A stretch of 64,000 bases of DNA from Nereocystis luetkeana (lineage: Eukaryota; Sar; Phaeophyceae; Laminariales; Laminariaceae): the NCBI GenBank assembly GCA_031213475.1, contig JARUPZ010000012.1:6422878-6486877 (forward strand), given 5' to 3'. A model generated the notes under the pieces. It saw only the letters and a program-made list of their open reading frames with translations, did no database searches and was not told the DNA's origin. A program made the translations under genes and the position numbers. Positions 10,674-23,647 of the stretch are shown one piece after another. Positions within the stretch are counted from its first letter, which is position 1. Every line of letters begins with the position of its first letter.

Positions 10674-13600
10674 TCAGCGAGAGGACAGGTGGCGCCCAGG
10701 AATGCAAGAAAAAGCCTGGTGACGCCGGCCTAAACTCTCCCTAGAATGGGGGGATACGGCTGGGCAGATGCCCCGCTGAAGATCCTCAAGAAGAGCTCCA
10801 GCCATTTCCGCCCTGTGTCTGGCGACCTCCAGGTCCTCGGCCAGCTTCTGTATGGCCTGCATCAGCCATCGAAACCAAGAACAACACCTAGTTATGACAA
10901 CCGTGACAATACTTTATTGCGAATATAGCACTGCTGCTGTACTTCCGGAAGTCATAGGGATCGAAAGCGGGAAGCGAGACAAAGTTTTAACCACTGAAAA
11001 TAATACCACACTGCAATTCCAAGCGAATTATCCCCTAGCCGGAGGTGCAGCGGTAAAAAGGGGTCTAAGGCAGTCGGCGTGTTGACCTGCAGACTCCGAC
11101 ACCAGCACTCTGCCGTGTTCGCTACTACAAGCGGTCGCTATTCTCGGTGCCAACGACCACGTCGAAATAAGCGCGATTTCTCGAATGACTTGTGCTTTGT
11201 GATGTCAATGGTGCCACACCTTCTGTCGAAAGTATTGATGCAAGCGCTACAGCAAGAAATGCGTGGGGGGGACTGACTGCTAGCTCGGTGTGGTTATGTC
11301 GGATACCTAACAACAGGACTATCCCATAACCGCACAGCTAGCAGTCGGCGCTGACCGCTAGCTCAGTGGGTGTGGTGTACATCCAACAGGGTTGTCGCGC
11401 AATACCGAGGTACAGCAGCAGTACCGAACTCAAGGGCTTACCTGGTCCTTCACGGTGACGACGATCCGGACGCGGTCATCCACCATTCGCAGCTCCTCCT
11501 TCCACTGCGCGAACACCGTGAAAACCGAGACCGATTATTGTTTTTCAGTTCCATGCTTTATTTTCACGCTGGTGCTCGAGGCAGCAAGGAATATGTCATA
11601 TGCCAGCTCGCCAGCAGGCCGGCACGCGGTCGCTTCGTTAGCGCGGAATCATCCTAATAATATCAATCAGGAGGGACAACCTGGATATAGATTACTCGGC
11701 CAGCGACAACTGAGTAGTTTAACTCGCCCGCCTTTTTCTGGCCAGCCCACTACTACTGTTTCCTAGACAGCACGATATCTATCTGCGCGGTTGCGCTGAA
11801 AGCATGCACCGACATCGTGTGAGGACAGCTAATCTATCTTTGCGTTCGTCACCATACTGCAGGAGGATGATAGCCTGCCCCCTACATATTTTTCCCGTTG
11901 TCTCTGGGTTACCTGCATAGCCTCAAGCGAAAGAGACCTGACTAAACCTGGCCCGCAGGAGCCTCGAAAAAATAATCACTGGTATCTTGCTGTGCCGAAA
12001 ACACGCGGAGAAAATGGTTCGAGTAGTCATCTGAGATCAGCACACAACCAGTAACAGGAGCGCACGAGGCGACTACGGCGCTATCTATGGATATGATATA
12101 TAAAAACGACCAACAGTGGGAAAGCTGAACCTTCTGCGCATGAAAAACCGGGGCATTTTAGAAGACTGCCCAGCGCGAAGCTCCCACGAGTTGAGCTGGA
12201 GAATAAAAACGGCGATACAGTACATTATAACACATGTGCTGTTGTGGTGGGCTCTGGCGTCTGGGCCCTCCTAGGATATCCTAGCGGGTTTCCTACTGAT
12301 ATGTAGGCATGCATTCACCTGCGCTCTAACGGCTAGCATGGCCGACTCGTGCGCAATCCTCTCCTCGTCTTTCGACACTTGTTCCTCCTCGAGACGACGG
12401 GCCAGTCGCTGAGCCCGTTTTTCCAGGTCGACCTTCACCTCGCCCACCGCTTCCCTTTGGGTCTGCCCGAGTTTTTTTGCAACATCGAACCCCCCGAAAC
12501 ATAGCATCGATTTTGTGGAGGTAGTGGGTGTGCGAGACGCAGCGCTTACCATATACAGGTGGGCGTACAGAGGAAAGCAAGAAGGCCCCATCGGGAGCTT
12601 CTATTTTACACCGCACCAAATCATAAAGACCTTTTTCGAGCTGGCTGAAGCCGGATTTGAAGCCGGGTTTCGCAACGGCGATTCTATATGGTCGCCGACC
12701 GATATCTACTATTATTCTCTCAGATTCTCCGACCGCTTTCGCACAAGTTGGCGGCGGTTAAAAATACCTAGCCGAGCTTGTTCATAGCGACAACAGCACC
12801 ATAATTAATATTTAACCCTTTTTATCACCGCAAAAAGGATCCTACTTGCATAAGCCCAAGCAATTTTTCCGAAAAACGAGGGAGCGATTCAAAAGGGCTA
12901 AGTTGCGTGTTGCTAAATCGGAAGGGAGAACCAGCGTCGGTAGCACGCATATGAAGCGGGAGTGTAAGAGGCAGTTGGAGAGTCCTTCGCTGTCTAATTG
13001 TAGTAGGGGGTTACCTGCGACAGGCGCTCTATTCTCCGGGTCCTCTCCGCCGCTTCGGCTAGCTGGGCCTTCAGACGTCGTGTCACACACTCTGTAAGGT
13101 CGGAATCGAAGGGGTCGAGAGTGTCGCGAAGCTGTCGGGAGTAAATGTGTTGCCCCGGATACCATCGGACTGGTGCTAGTGTAGAGCCAACCGGCAAACC
13201 ATAGTCAGGCCGACATCTTTGAGAGGAAGGGCGGCAGAAAGGGAAAAATCAGACTCGATGATGAGGGAATGGGCATTCTATTTGTGAGTGGGTATATCAG
13301 TACACGTCTTTTCTCGCACACGCCCTACGCCATCTGTCCCCTACGATCGTGTACCTCAGCGTTACAACGGTGCACGAGTCGCTACCGCATCATTCGTTTT
13401 CGTCGTGATCGCCCCTCGTGGTATTTCCAGACGTTTCCGCAGACCAGCCCCTATATCCCTGAAGCCATTATTTTTGGTGTCACGCTCACCCAACCGTGTC
13501 GCCCTTTCTTGAGCAACGCGGGCCACGGCAGCGGATTCCTCGCTTCGCTCGATCGCAGAAGACAATCGTGCGGCGTGCTCCGCCTCCAGTGTTTCCTTCA

Positions 13601-16600
13601 AGCTTTGCGCGTGTTGGTCAGCGTCTCGGCGAAGCCGGGCAGTCGTCCTGGGGTACGAGGTCGGCAGGCACCATCGCAACGATCAGAATATTTTGTAACT
13701 ACGGTACATACTAACTTAGGGTCTAAGGAACGATGTGTTCGGTGCGTTGCGCACGCAGCATACATAAATGGCTAAGGGTGGGCTAGCCGGGATTGCGAGC
13801 ACCTCGGACGACGCTAATGCGTACTTACCTGGGAGGACGAGAAGAGCTCAAGCGACTATCGGTCGTCGGAAGTAGGCATGTGCACGACAAGGGCATGGGG
13901 GTAATTCGAAGTAGCAATACTTTGTCTCCGAAACGTTGGTGGAGTTCTGAAGCAGCGCCAAAAGAACCGACACAAGCCGCTCCCTGGTACTTTTGCTTCC
14001 ACTTCCCATCGTAACCGCCCCTTTATTCACCTGACTATCTCTAACTGTGCCGCTGCGCCTATCTCCTCCTGGTGCGCCTTTTTCCACAGCTCATGTGCCT
14101 GCACCCCCATGCAGCAGCAGCACACAATTTTGGTTGTGGACGATTGGAACGATCGACCGCGGTTTCTGTGTGTTTCCGGACTATGCCCCAAGCGTGGAAA
14201 TGTTGTACCAGTACGTCCTTTAGTAGAAGTACGCCTTTAAGCGTGCTGCCCTACAGCTCTTGCCGTACTCGCATGTTTCCGTGCCGATTTTTGCACCAGC
14301 ATACAACTCGACGAAGGCCGCGTTTAGATCCGATCTCTTTCCTTTCGAGCATTGAACCCACTTGAATCCAGATATTTTACGGGTTTTTTTAAACGCTCCG
14401 TAGTGGAAACGCCTTCTTGCCTTTTGTTCGAGAGAGAGACTCCTCTGTTGCTTTGTTTCTGCCAGGGTTTTTGTTGCGCCCATCATTTCCCTGATAAAAT
14501 TATGTGTTGGGGGTGTATTGATGAGGGAAATGAAGGCCTGCGGCTTCGTTCCTGTAAAAATAAACAAAATCGTCCGCCGTTTCCCTCTAAAAGGGTGATG
14601 AGGGTCAACAGGCAGACTTATGATTATCTGACTAAAGCACCCTTTAGGACTGCACTCCCGTTGTGGGGACAAAAAAAACTTGGAATTAGAGTCAGTGCGG
14701 CAGTAAAAATGTTAGTCGCCACGTGCTCTCTCGTTTTTTCGAGGCGCAGATTGACTTCATCGCCCGATTCCGGTCAACCTATGTAGTCACCCAAACGTAG
14801 GCATCTTCACATCTCGCGTCTTTCTGCAACCCACAAATATCAAACGAAAGGAGCCCACGAACTTTTTCGGGGACGCTCGCTCGCTCTCACCTCTTGGGCT
14901 GCCCTCAGCTGTGCCGCTGCCGCGTCCCTCTCCTGTGCCGCAGCAGCGCCGCCGTGCTCTCGCTCCTCGCCCAGCTGCTTCGTCAAAGCCGCCAGGGCCC
15001 GCGCGTGTTGCCTGTTTTTCTCCCGACGGTCGTCATTCAGCTTCGAGAGCTCCTGCTCGTGGAGCTCCCACAGAAGGCCGGCATGTCCCGCCCACTGAAT
15101 ATCGGGCGTGCATTGTTCAACAGAGAGTAAGTGAAGACTAAAGAGATACTTCAACAACAAAAGTGGAACATATTTATTTTTTCTGGCGTTTTCCACCGAA
15201 CCGGCAACGCGTCAGGTGCACGTACGTACAGTAGCAGGCAGCCGGTGTCGGGCTCCGAAGAGCACAAGGCCGCGCAGCAGATGTTCTTATTTTTTACCCG
15301 CTGTCTACGAGTATCCCGGCCATCGCCCATTTTTAATTTCCCGTGCTCAATGCATCATTAGGCTCGCTGCTGCAGCAGGATGAGCCAAGAGCTGATTCAT
15401 CATCGTTTCAACACAGCGAGTGTGCAGAGCCAAGTACGTACAGTAGTATAAACTGTAAACGAGCTCACTACGAGTAGTCGTGGGTCAGCGCGAAGAATGT
15501 GAGACAGAAGGCGTCCCGTTCCTACAATATTCCAGATCATGCATTAGATATGTCTCTATGTCAACAAGCAACGTACAGACTCCAGACGAAGGGAATGCAC
15601 ACCGCGCTCTAAAAGAGCCCCCCACGCCCCCACGTTTGTTTCCATGCTGGGTACTTCTAGAAGTTTTGAACCCCGTCTTGATGCCCTCCTCTAACTTCGT
15701 CTACAAAATATGTTGTAATATCTCGAAGTACCACCCTTACATAGGATAAAAATAGCTTTTTGACCAGGGTCGTCAAGGGTTTACACGCGAATTGTCATGC
15801 TTGATCTTAACAGAATCGTCCGCGAGAAGCACGCGTTCACGCGTGCACTGCATACAATCGTATTGACATGGCCATAGCGTTGTCCACGACACACTCCAAA
15901 GGAGGACACAAACACGATACGTAAAACGGCCAGTATACTACTGCTGCTGTCCTAAACTAGTTGTTATCCCAATTATTTAGTACCTCACGAATAACTTTCT
16001 CGGTTTCTTCCAGCCAGCCCTTTCGTCTCCTTCGCAGCCTTGTCGCCTCGTCTGCAAGTTGATTTTCCCTATCCACACGAGAGAGAGAGAGAGAGAGAGA
16101 GAGGGAGCAGCAGTGTGCAATCAGTATTTTCGCCTGCTGATCTTACTCGTAACACAAACCCACCCACGACAACAGGGGCAGTTCGTTGAGAAACATATGT
16201 AAATAATTGGCTTATTATTATCGGAGAGCGTTTTTTCCATAATTTCCAAAGTTTGGAAACAATTGGAGATATGTATCAATATACGGAGGCGTTCTGTCAC
16301 TATTCGTGAAATTGTCAGAAGCAAAAAAATCAAGTTCGCTAAATTTCACGTATTTAGAAAAAATAATGAGAAAAATATGGAAGATTGGAAAATTGCGCAA
16401 AAAAAATGTCGAAATTATGGGAAAAAAGCTCTCCGATGAAACGGCCCAAACAAATTATGGAAAAAACGCTCTCTGATAAATGAGCCGTAATAAAAAACTA
16501 AAAAATGTATTTACAACAACAACAGAAAACGCGCCTCGTATCTGTCCCCTGTACACGAAATACTGAACGTTGGTGGCGGTGGTGGTAGTGGTGGTGGTGA

Positions 16601-17141
16601 TGGTGGTGGTGATGGTGATGCCGTCGTTGGAAGAAACAGCATACCACATACCACAGCAGTACCTGGTGCAACAGCAGTTCAAAACGCGCCCACGTACGTT
16701 CTGAACCAAAACTTCAGCACACAGCAATCAACGGTCGCTGCGAAGGTATCTTTGAAGATACGAATAAATAGCCGCGTTTTCCTCCAACCGGTACGTGAAA
16801 TAATTGTTTTCGTGCTTTCGACCTTCGACCGAGGGCGGGGACTTTTCTCTTTTGCGCTCTCTTAGTGTAAACCTCACTCACCTCCCAGGCTTCAGGCCGG
16901 CTGTACGGATGCTAATCTGCAGCGCTTGTTCGAGGGCGTCGATGTCGGCGCTGGGCGGAGCATCACGCGGCGGAGATGGCGGCGGTTTGAGGGTGCAATC
17001 TAGGGTTTTTCTTGTTCCTGCTGATGATGTCCGCAGCCTCCTTCGCCCGTATCCGGACGAGTCGGGCAATGCCGCTGGGCCACCACCTCTACTGTTGGCT
17101 CTCGATGCTGGTACAAACCCGCCACCACTCGAGGGTCTCAT
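10674..17141 (-). CDS. Coiled-coil protein, nine exons
   Basis: Exons on the minus strand: 17141-16882, 16068-15984, 15094-14891, 14098-14031, 13647-13490, 13169-13015, 12462-12319, 11504-11442 and 10856-10674. All junction phases match (2, 0, 0, 2, 1, 0, 0, 0), giving 439 residues ending at TGA 10674-10676. The start ATG at 17141 follows an in-frame TGA. The first 70 residues are Gly/Pro/Ser/Arg-rich; from about residue 70 to 415 the chain is Glu/Arg/Ala/Gln-rich with heptad-like spacing (ELHEQELSKLNDD, LEKRAQRLARRLEEEQ, IQKLAEDLEVARHRAEMA), so a long, possibly interrupted coiled coil. No catalytic domain, membrane segment or signal peptide is visible. A cytoskeletal or scaffold role is inference only. 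The acceptor of exon 6 has an in-frame alternative six bases upstream (13175). I do not recognise a named family. Confidence 0.8.
14636..14695. mobile_element. TTAA-site MITE (family 2), half copy
   Basis: Only one arm remains (CCCTTTAGGACTGC then CCCGTTGTGGGGACA). Located in an intron of the coiled-coil gene. Confidence 0.5.
16079..16105. repeat. GA microsatellite serving as polypyrimidine tract
   Basis: A (GA)n run on the plus strand reads as (TC)n on the minus strand, immediately before the GATAG acceptor of exon 2 of the coiled-coil gene (exon start 16068). Its position fits the polypyrimidine tract of that intron. Confidence 0.7.
16205..16490. mobile_element. Family 4 AT-rich MITE
   Basis: Palindromic AT-rich element with ends carrying TTATCGGAGAGCGTTTTTTCC and its inverse. 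A second copy is at 35123-35372, sharing the interior segment around ATATACGGAGGCGTTCTGTC. It lies in intron 1 of the coiled-coil gene. Confidence 0.7.
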
Positions 17142-18499
17142 GGCTCACGAAAAAATGCTGCAAGCACATCGACAACGGCCAGCTGGCAACGTGGTATGTA
17201 TCGTTGTATCGTTATGTCGTACGTCTGATGCAACAGGCAGGCGAGGGCCTGCCGCCAAGCGCCACATGGATTTTCACCCCCGCCCCCCTCTTTCAAAAAC
17301 ATTTTTTGGGTTATCATGTGAACTCCGGAATCAAGAATGCGAGCTTTCAGTCATTTTTGACGTTTCTCCTAAACACTTCAGCAGCTTGCCACACGGGCTA
17401 CTGATGGGCGACGTGAATCAAGTAGAGAGAGAGGTGGAGCACCTGAGGGTCGTCATCACAAGACTGGGCTCGGTTCAACCGGAAGGCAAACGTAAGACCC
17501 CCCCTCCCGTGTTCAAACCGAAGCGGCAGAGCTGCACCTTCTCGTGTCCGATTTTGCGTTCGTATGATGCATAGAGTACATCACGAATCCCAAACGCGGA
17601 CAGAGAGGACAGCAGTCCCTGTAAGCCCATATTTTGTCTGCGCGTGCTGGCACCTGCTAGACTACTTGCCAATACCAGTGCTCGTCACCGGATACCTTGT
17701 GGTACCGTGTATGATACTGCTTCGCAACAGGTGTCTAGCCCCGCGACCAGTTGGCGCTCGCATGTAACCTGTAACAAGCATGGATTTCTCTCACATCATA
17801 CCATACCATACGTGCCCACCATACGTGTGTACAGAGCAGCAGTAGTACTCCGCTTCTCGTATTGTGCGCAAATCTTAATTTTCTCGATCATACTGCTGTA
17901 CATGCAAGATTTCTCGATACTGCTGAGCAGCAGCAGTCCTGCAGTCGTGTAGTATTAATAGTACCCCATGATTCCACAGAACGTGTTTTCGTTACGCCAT
18001 GATTCCATAGAAGTTGAACCGACATGCAGAGCAGTAGTAATAGTTTGTATGACTTTGGCCACGTGTTCAGCCTTGTTGAACCCGAGTATCTGCGGGGAAT
18101 TTTTATGCGCCACTGCTGGCGGGCTTCAAACCCAGCACCCACGACCGACGGCAGACTATTATTACCCTGGCACCAGACACACACTCACGACTACTTTCAA
18201 GGTTAACCCACCGACGAAAAAAAACTAAACAACTACCTGGTAGGATTAATAGGAAGACATATACCAGGTATACGGACAAGAGGCAGGCCCATGTGTACCG
18301 CACACGCAGCATGACACTATTAATATTAGTAGGCCATCGTCGACACTCACCACGCGGTCCAGCGACAGAGGTGTGTTGATTGTTGATTATTTTAATGGTC
18401 TACAGCCGCCTCTAGGCAGTGCGTGTCGAACATATGGAGCGCAGAAAAACAGCCACCGTTACGAAGCCTTTTTATCCCATTTGGTACTTCGACCCCGCA

Positions 18500-18652
18500 G
18501 TGGACCCTTCCCATTCGGCACCCTGCTCCCGCGCGCAAGTTGCAGGCCCACCTGGCACCCTGCTCCCACTCACAAGGTGCACATATATAGTTGGCCCTCC
18601 GCAGGAGCCGCCGGAGGCCCACCTGGCACCCTCTTCCCATTGTCCCATCTCG
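18500..18652. repeat. Imperfect direct repeats, CCACCTGGCACCCTGCTCCC type
   Basis: Three related segments carrying GGCACCCT(G/C)(C/T)TCCC recur at roughly 50-70 base spacing. No protein or RNA function is apparent. Confidence 0.5.
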
Positions 18653-19170
18653 TATATGTACATACCTGGTACTCGTTGCAGCAGTAGCAGAAGATGTCAA
18701 CAGCAGTAGTTAAGTCTACCAGGTGTGTATAATGTAGCATACACGGGTACTATTAATAATAGTAGGTTATTATAGTAAAGTGCCGTCGATCGTACGTACC
18801 AGGTACGTATTCTTCGATGGGCCACGATAGAGGTGCATAGAACAAAATTTCGAGTATCTGGCATGTAGCGCGTTTTGAGATTCATGTACCTATACCCAGA
18901 TGACGGCATCTTGGTCTCCGTCGATCTCTATGAAACGTGTACCTGGTACTACCAGGTACGAGGTACTGCCGGGCTGCCGGGTAGCTGACACATGATGCGA
19001 CATAATGTTTCGTTCCTCGGGCGGCTTCCGCCTCCCTCTACGCATCTCTCACAAGCACGAAAACAAAATGCGAATGAAGCGGACAGAGAGGTCCACCCTG
19101 TTGGGTGCGACCAGACTGACTTGGAAATTAAATGCCAAGAGCTCCATGCTACGAGTAAACAGTTTTTCTA

Positions 19171-19332
19171 GACCGGGCATATTTCGATTTCTTCGCGTTC
19201 GTTTTGAGAACACAGCGAGCTGTGTAAATGCTCGACGACATGCGCGACAGCTTTCGCAGACCGGGCAGAGTTCGATTTCTTCGTTCGTTTTTGAGAACAC
19301 AGCGAGCTGTGTAAATGCTCGACGACATGCTG
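19171..19332. repeat. Two-unit direct repeat, 88-bp period, with hairpin
   Basis: The segment from GACCGGGCA through TGCTCGACGACATGC is present twice (19171-19258 and 19259-19332). Each unit contains the 16-bp perfect palindrome ACACAGC-GA-GCTGTGT. Confidence 0.75.
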
Positions 19333-20735
19333 GCCCTCGCCAAATCTCTCGGCCTGCTTGCGTTGCCGCGCTCTGATTGGCACGCAGTTGTGTTGCTGCT
19401 TTGTGCAGGGCTGATTGCGCCGTCCTGCGCTTGCTGTATATGCTCAACGGCAGCATGCTCGTACGTGTAAGAATAACCCCCGCACGAAACAAAAAACGGA
19501 AAAAGAAGGCTCTTCTCCTAAAGAAGAATGAAAACTGACGAAGGCTTGCCGGCACGTGATACGTAGAAGAAGGCGTTGTCCAAGCGGGAGCTCTGAGAAG
19601 CCGGAGAGGTGCCGGTGGAGCCCGCTGGGCAGGAAAGACAAAAATTCGAAAGCCTACGATGCCTCAGCCTGGGTGAAATAGGGCCAACTTCAATGGTGCT
19701 ACTTGCAGCACCTTGGTGCAATAGGATCCACATTTTTCACGTGCTCCTCGTCGTTGCTACGCAGGAACATGCGCACAACGTGCAGTACACGAGTACACGA
19801 GGTTGTAAACCTCGTAATAAGCGCGATCAAAGTATCACACGCAGCTGGAAAATATGCATTTCGACAATTTTCTCGGCCTCGGGGCCGATGCTCAATGGGA
19901 AACACTATAAATACCCCCAAAACTATTGTACACTGAAAATGTGATCGTACCGCCGCTGTGAGAAAAACGGGGAAAATATTTTTCTTTTGGTTTTTGGCTC
20001 ACGCGGTGCAACGTTTTTTTTTCGCGTTGCCACTTGTCAACACGCTGGTCAATAATAAGACGATGCGACGATGGGCCTTCATTTCTTTCATAGGATCAAC
20101 CCACGGTCGACCCGGTTCGTGTCGGATGATGGCAGACGACAGCCTCGAAGATATCATGTGGATCCATGATCTAGGGGCGAGAGGTTGGCCGCGGTGTCCT
20201 GCGCTCTTCACCCAGCCCTGTGGAGAGATATATATTTTTGCCATCCGAAAGGATTCGAGATTTTTTTCTCGTCTGTGTTCTACGCACCAGCGGCCATTTT
20301 TTCTTCAAGCAGATGTTCGCCCAACGCCGTATCTCTCAGCTTCGTGTGAACGCTGTGGCCCTAGAGTGGGTCGGAGCTTCTCACGAGCGCACCCCTTTCT
20401 GGTTTTATGACGCAGTCATTGGTGTTGTCGATCGATGTCTGCCGAGCGCTCGGAATCTCGCCGCTTCGAATTGATCATTTCGCTGAGTTTCCTTAGGCCG
20501 ATGTTGGCCCAAGATCAAGCCCGGGATTGCTGATTAAAAAAAAAAAAATCCTGATGAAGAGTCGTGCTCATACCGAACGGTACAGAGATATTGCGGCGGG
20601 TATGTTTGCACTACAAGTGTTTTTTTGACAAGATGGTTTTTTTTCAGTTGCATCGGTCTCCCGGCTGAGGTTCTTTTCAAGATATTTCACTAACTGCCAC
20701 GCACAACATGCTTTACAGCGGCAGTTGTACTATTA

Positions 20736-20839
20736 CTACGGGGGACCATAGTTAATAGGACCTATAGTATACATAAAACCTTTATGTTTAACCATTTTTA
20801 CTGAAAATATTTGGTCCTATTCACTATAGTCCCCCGTAA
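20736..20839. mobile_element. TA-site MITE (family 1)
   Basis: Full-length copy with both inverted arms (ACGGGGGACCATAGTTAATA and the inverse ending GTCCCCCGTAA). Flanked by TA on the left; the right flank has diverged. Confidence 0.8.
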
Positions 20840-22545
20840 AGTGCGGATACCATACTTAGTACCAGGCTTTGAGTACGAGTAGCAGGTACGAGTAGGTACG
20901 TGCTGTATTCATGTTGTACTCGCACCGGTAGTATAACGTGTCATCTATACGTGTGAATACCAGGTACATACTTTACAGCAGTAGTTCCTGCCACAATTTC
21001 GCTTGTCAAAATGACAGGGATTGTTGAGTCGTTGGAGAACTTGTTTTTCTCCGACCCATGGAATCCTGATGTCTAAAATTTCCATGGCCTTACCCGGAAT
21101 CAATCCGGCGGACCGTGGAATCGCGGTGAATCAACCATAGCATATTGACGAATGAGGAGTAAATAATGACAGCGCGCCGTAAGAAAGACAAAATCACAGC
21201 GAATCGAATGGAGGTGTTATTGTTTTTTTTACGAAGTAAGAAGCGCGGTATGACGACGGGATTTTTACCACGGGGTTTGGTTTTCGAAATCCCCTTCTTG
21301 ATGTGTCGATACTGATGATGCACTCCTTTCTTTGGGACCCAAGTAACTAGCATGGTGCCATCTGGGCAACTTTGCGTGTCTGTATGCTCCAGTGCCTGCC
21401 TTTCGTATTTTCTTTCCCCCCCGCCCGTGATTATCGCTTTTTTGTCCCTTCTTTTTTTCTTTTTTTCAGTTTTCTTTCATTTCCGTTTGCACCTCTTTGT
21501 GTCTTTGTTAGTATGGTCCGTTTTGCCTTATTTTTGCGTTTTGCTATCTGCGTCTGTTTTTGTTTTGTTTTGTTTTTTTTGCTTAGCTTCATCTTCTGTT
21601 TTAGGTTTTTGTCTGCTATTATTAGTCTCCTTTTTGCTTTCCTGGTGTCCGCAGTGGTGGAGTGCGTATGCTTGCTTTTGTTTTCGCCTCTGTTTTTACT
21701 TGAGGTATTTCTTCCACTCCAGAGTTATTGGAGCCTGTCCTGCGACCACGGACTGCATTGAATTGTGAGTTAATCTGAGAACAACAACAACAACTATTAT
21801 GAGCAGTGGAATACCTGGCGCCTTTGGGAGTGGAATATCTGGTAGGTAGCCATGGATACCACCAATAGTCTTGTTTGATCGTCCGGTCCCCCTCTCCGAA
21901 CTTTTGGCGGGGTGTGATATGTACGCAGAGGTACATGCCCGTTGGCCGAGAATCGGCGAAACGAAAAAATATACCCCCTGGTATATTATGTACGACGATC
22001 GAAAAAAACGAAAAAACGCATTTCGTACGACATACATCCTACTTTGATTTGTACAAAGTACCAGGTATGATATGCGGTGTTGTTGTTTTCTCGCGCTTAC
22101 CCCTGTGTCACATTTGCAAACAAACCAAGTCTTGAGTCTTGTCACCAATAGGTTGCCGCCAAAACGTCGGTGCAGTTCATAGTTCCAAAGGGGCTTTGGA
22201 TCACTGTGCTTGACCGGAAAATATCGCAGCGCTGTCTTTGTTCGGCGTCTGCCCGTGCCCATGTTTGTGTGTAAATGGTAGAATATCTTCTGTGTCCAAG
22301 TTGGCCATAGTAGTTTGCTAAAATCAGCCCAAAAACGTACCGGGCACAAGTGACTGACTAAAATACTGAACAATAACACGTACCCACGGTGAGCTGACAA
22401 ACTGAATAACACGGAAAGCCGTTGAGCGTCACGGGAGCACCTGGGCGAGCATGCAAATCGAAATCTTAACTCTTCCTTCGACCTCACTCGCGTCCTGTTC
22501 TCGTCCTCGCCTGCACTGCACCCCGAATGCATCAACATGGCATAG

Positions 22546-23337
22546 TTGGAGTGACGTTTGGTGAGCTCTTCGACGACGAGGAGGGCCAGCAATTCTTCGA
22601 GGCCATCGTGGGAACCCTACGCGCCGCGAAGAAGCGCGGCGTGGTCGACTTCAAGGGGCAGGTGAACGAGCTTACGAACACATCTAATTCGAATTCCATG
22701 TTCATTCATGCTTCAACCGTTCATCGCTGGCAATTATGTAGTGCTTCGCGACTATTAATAGTCTTGGGGGATAAAGTACTTCGATCGACCGGTAGCAGCG
22801 TGATTTTTTATGAAAAATTGATATTCTGGTGAACATGGCAGCTTAGACTATACCGTGCTTAAATGTCGCCGCCTGTGTTTCTGTTACCTCTTGTGGGAGC
22901 TGGCAACAATCGACCAACTCGTAGAAAAGCGCGGTCGCCAGCCATCAATCCCTATCCTTGACGCTGCCTTTCTTCATGGACCCGTATCTCCTGGAACCCA
23001 GAAATGTGTTGTGTCGACCCTTGAATTATTGCCCGGGTGGTTGCTTACAAACGCACGTTCTGGTGGTTGCTTACAAACGCACGTTCTGGTGGTTGCACTC
23101 GATCCGGAAATGAACCCTCAGTTAATCTTTATTTACGCCGGCTGCTGATGTCACGCTTATTCTATAAAAATGTGAATGCCCGCGCACGAGAGATGCTCTG
23201 CTTAAACGAGAGTATCCCTGAACGTGCGTCACCCTTGCTTACGCCTGTCTGGCCGGCGCCCTTTCTGCTTGCAGATGCTGCTGAAGGGCGCGCACGACAA
23301 CGTGATCATCACGTTGCTGAAGCCGATCGAGACTTGA
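22546..23337 (+). CDS. Costars/ABRACL-type protein, 3' exons only
   Basis: Two exons, 22546-22661 and 23275-23337, joined in phase 0 at CAG/GTGAAC and TTGCAG/ATG. They encode GVTFGELFDDEEGQQFFEAI, then VGTLRAAKKRGVVDFKGQ, then MLLKGAHDNVIITLLKPIET and a TGA. The order FG-LF, FEA-VGTLRAAKKR, LLxGxHDNVxITLL matches the Costars domain of ABRACL and of the ABRA C-terminus, a small actin-linked domain of about 80 residues. About 57 residues of it are seen. The first exon, which should carry the helical N-terminus ending in phase 1, was not found. A weak candidate is MADDSLEDIMWIHDLGAR near 20130-20180, which has matching phase but a poor donor. Inferred role: regulation of actin dynamics in the cytoplasm. 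Confidence 0.75.
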
Positions 23338-23647
23338 TACCGCTCGCGTGCGAAGCGTAGCGCCCCTCTTTGGCGCACATACAGCGCACGCCTATTCCCA
23401 GAAACGTCACACCCGTCAGCGAGAGCTCCACTTTTTTGGCTATCCTGCAGTTTGGCGTCTACCGCGTTTTGTTATTGTTGTTGCTACTGTTGTTGTTTCG
23501 GTATTATCTGGACTATTTCAGACCACTCTTGGGCTAGGATAACCCTTTGAGAACTCCACCGACGTTTCGGGGGCAATCTACTTGGTGTCAGAGTTTGAAG
23601 TACTGTGCTGTAGGGTAAGGGTTGACTTGGGGCGGAGGTGGCGTAAG

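Larger units (their letters stand above)
17142..22545. other. Region between divergent genes, mostly unannotated
   Basis: This interval separates the minus-strand coiled-coil gene from the plus-strand Costars-type exons. It should hold the missing 5' exon or exons of the latter, but none could be fixed. It contains a diverged direct repeat with a hairpin near 19.2 kb, one family 1 MITE at 20.7 kb, a T-rich stretch at 21.4-21.7 kb and many TACCTGGTA-type motifs. Confidence 0.4.

Noticed and set aside
16804-17574. 256-codon plus-strand frame
   Set aside because: Antisense to the first exon of the coiled-coil gene, no protein-like features, and opens from GC-rich sequence.
20130-20177. MADDSLEDIMWIHDLGAR as first exon of the Costars-type gene
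   Set aside because: Phase fits, but the donor GTTGGC is poor and the residues between the helix and FGELF would be too few; kept only as a weak candidate.
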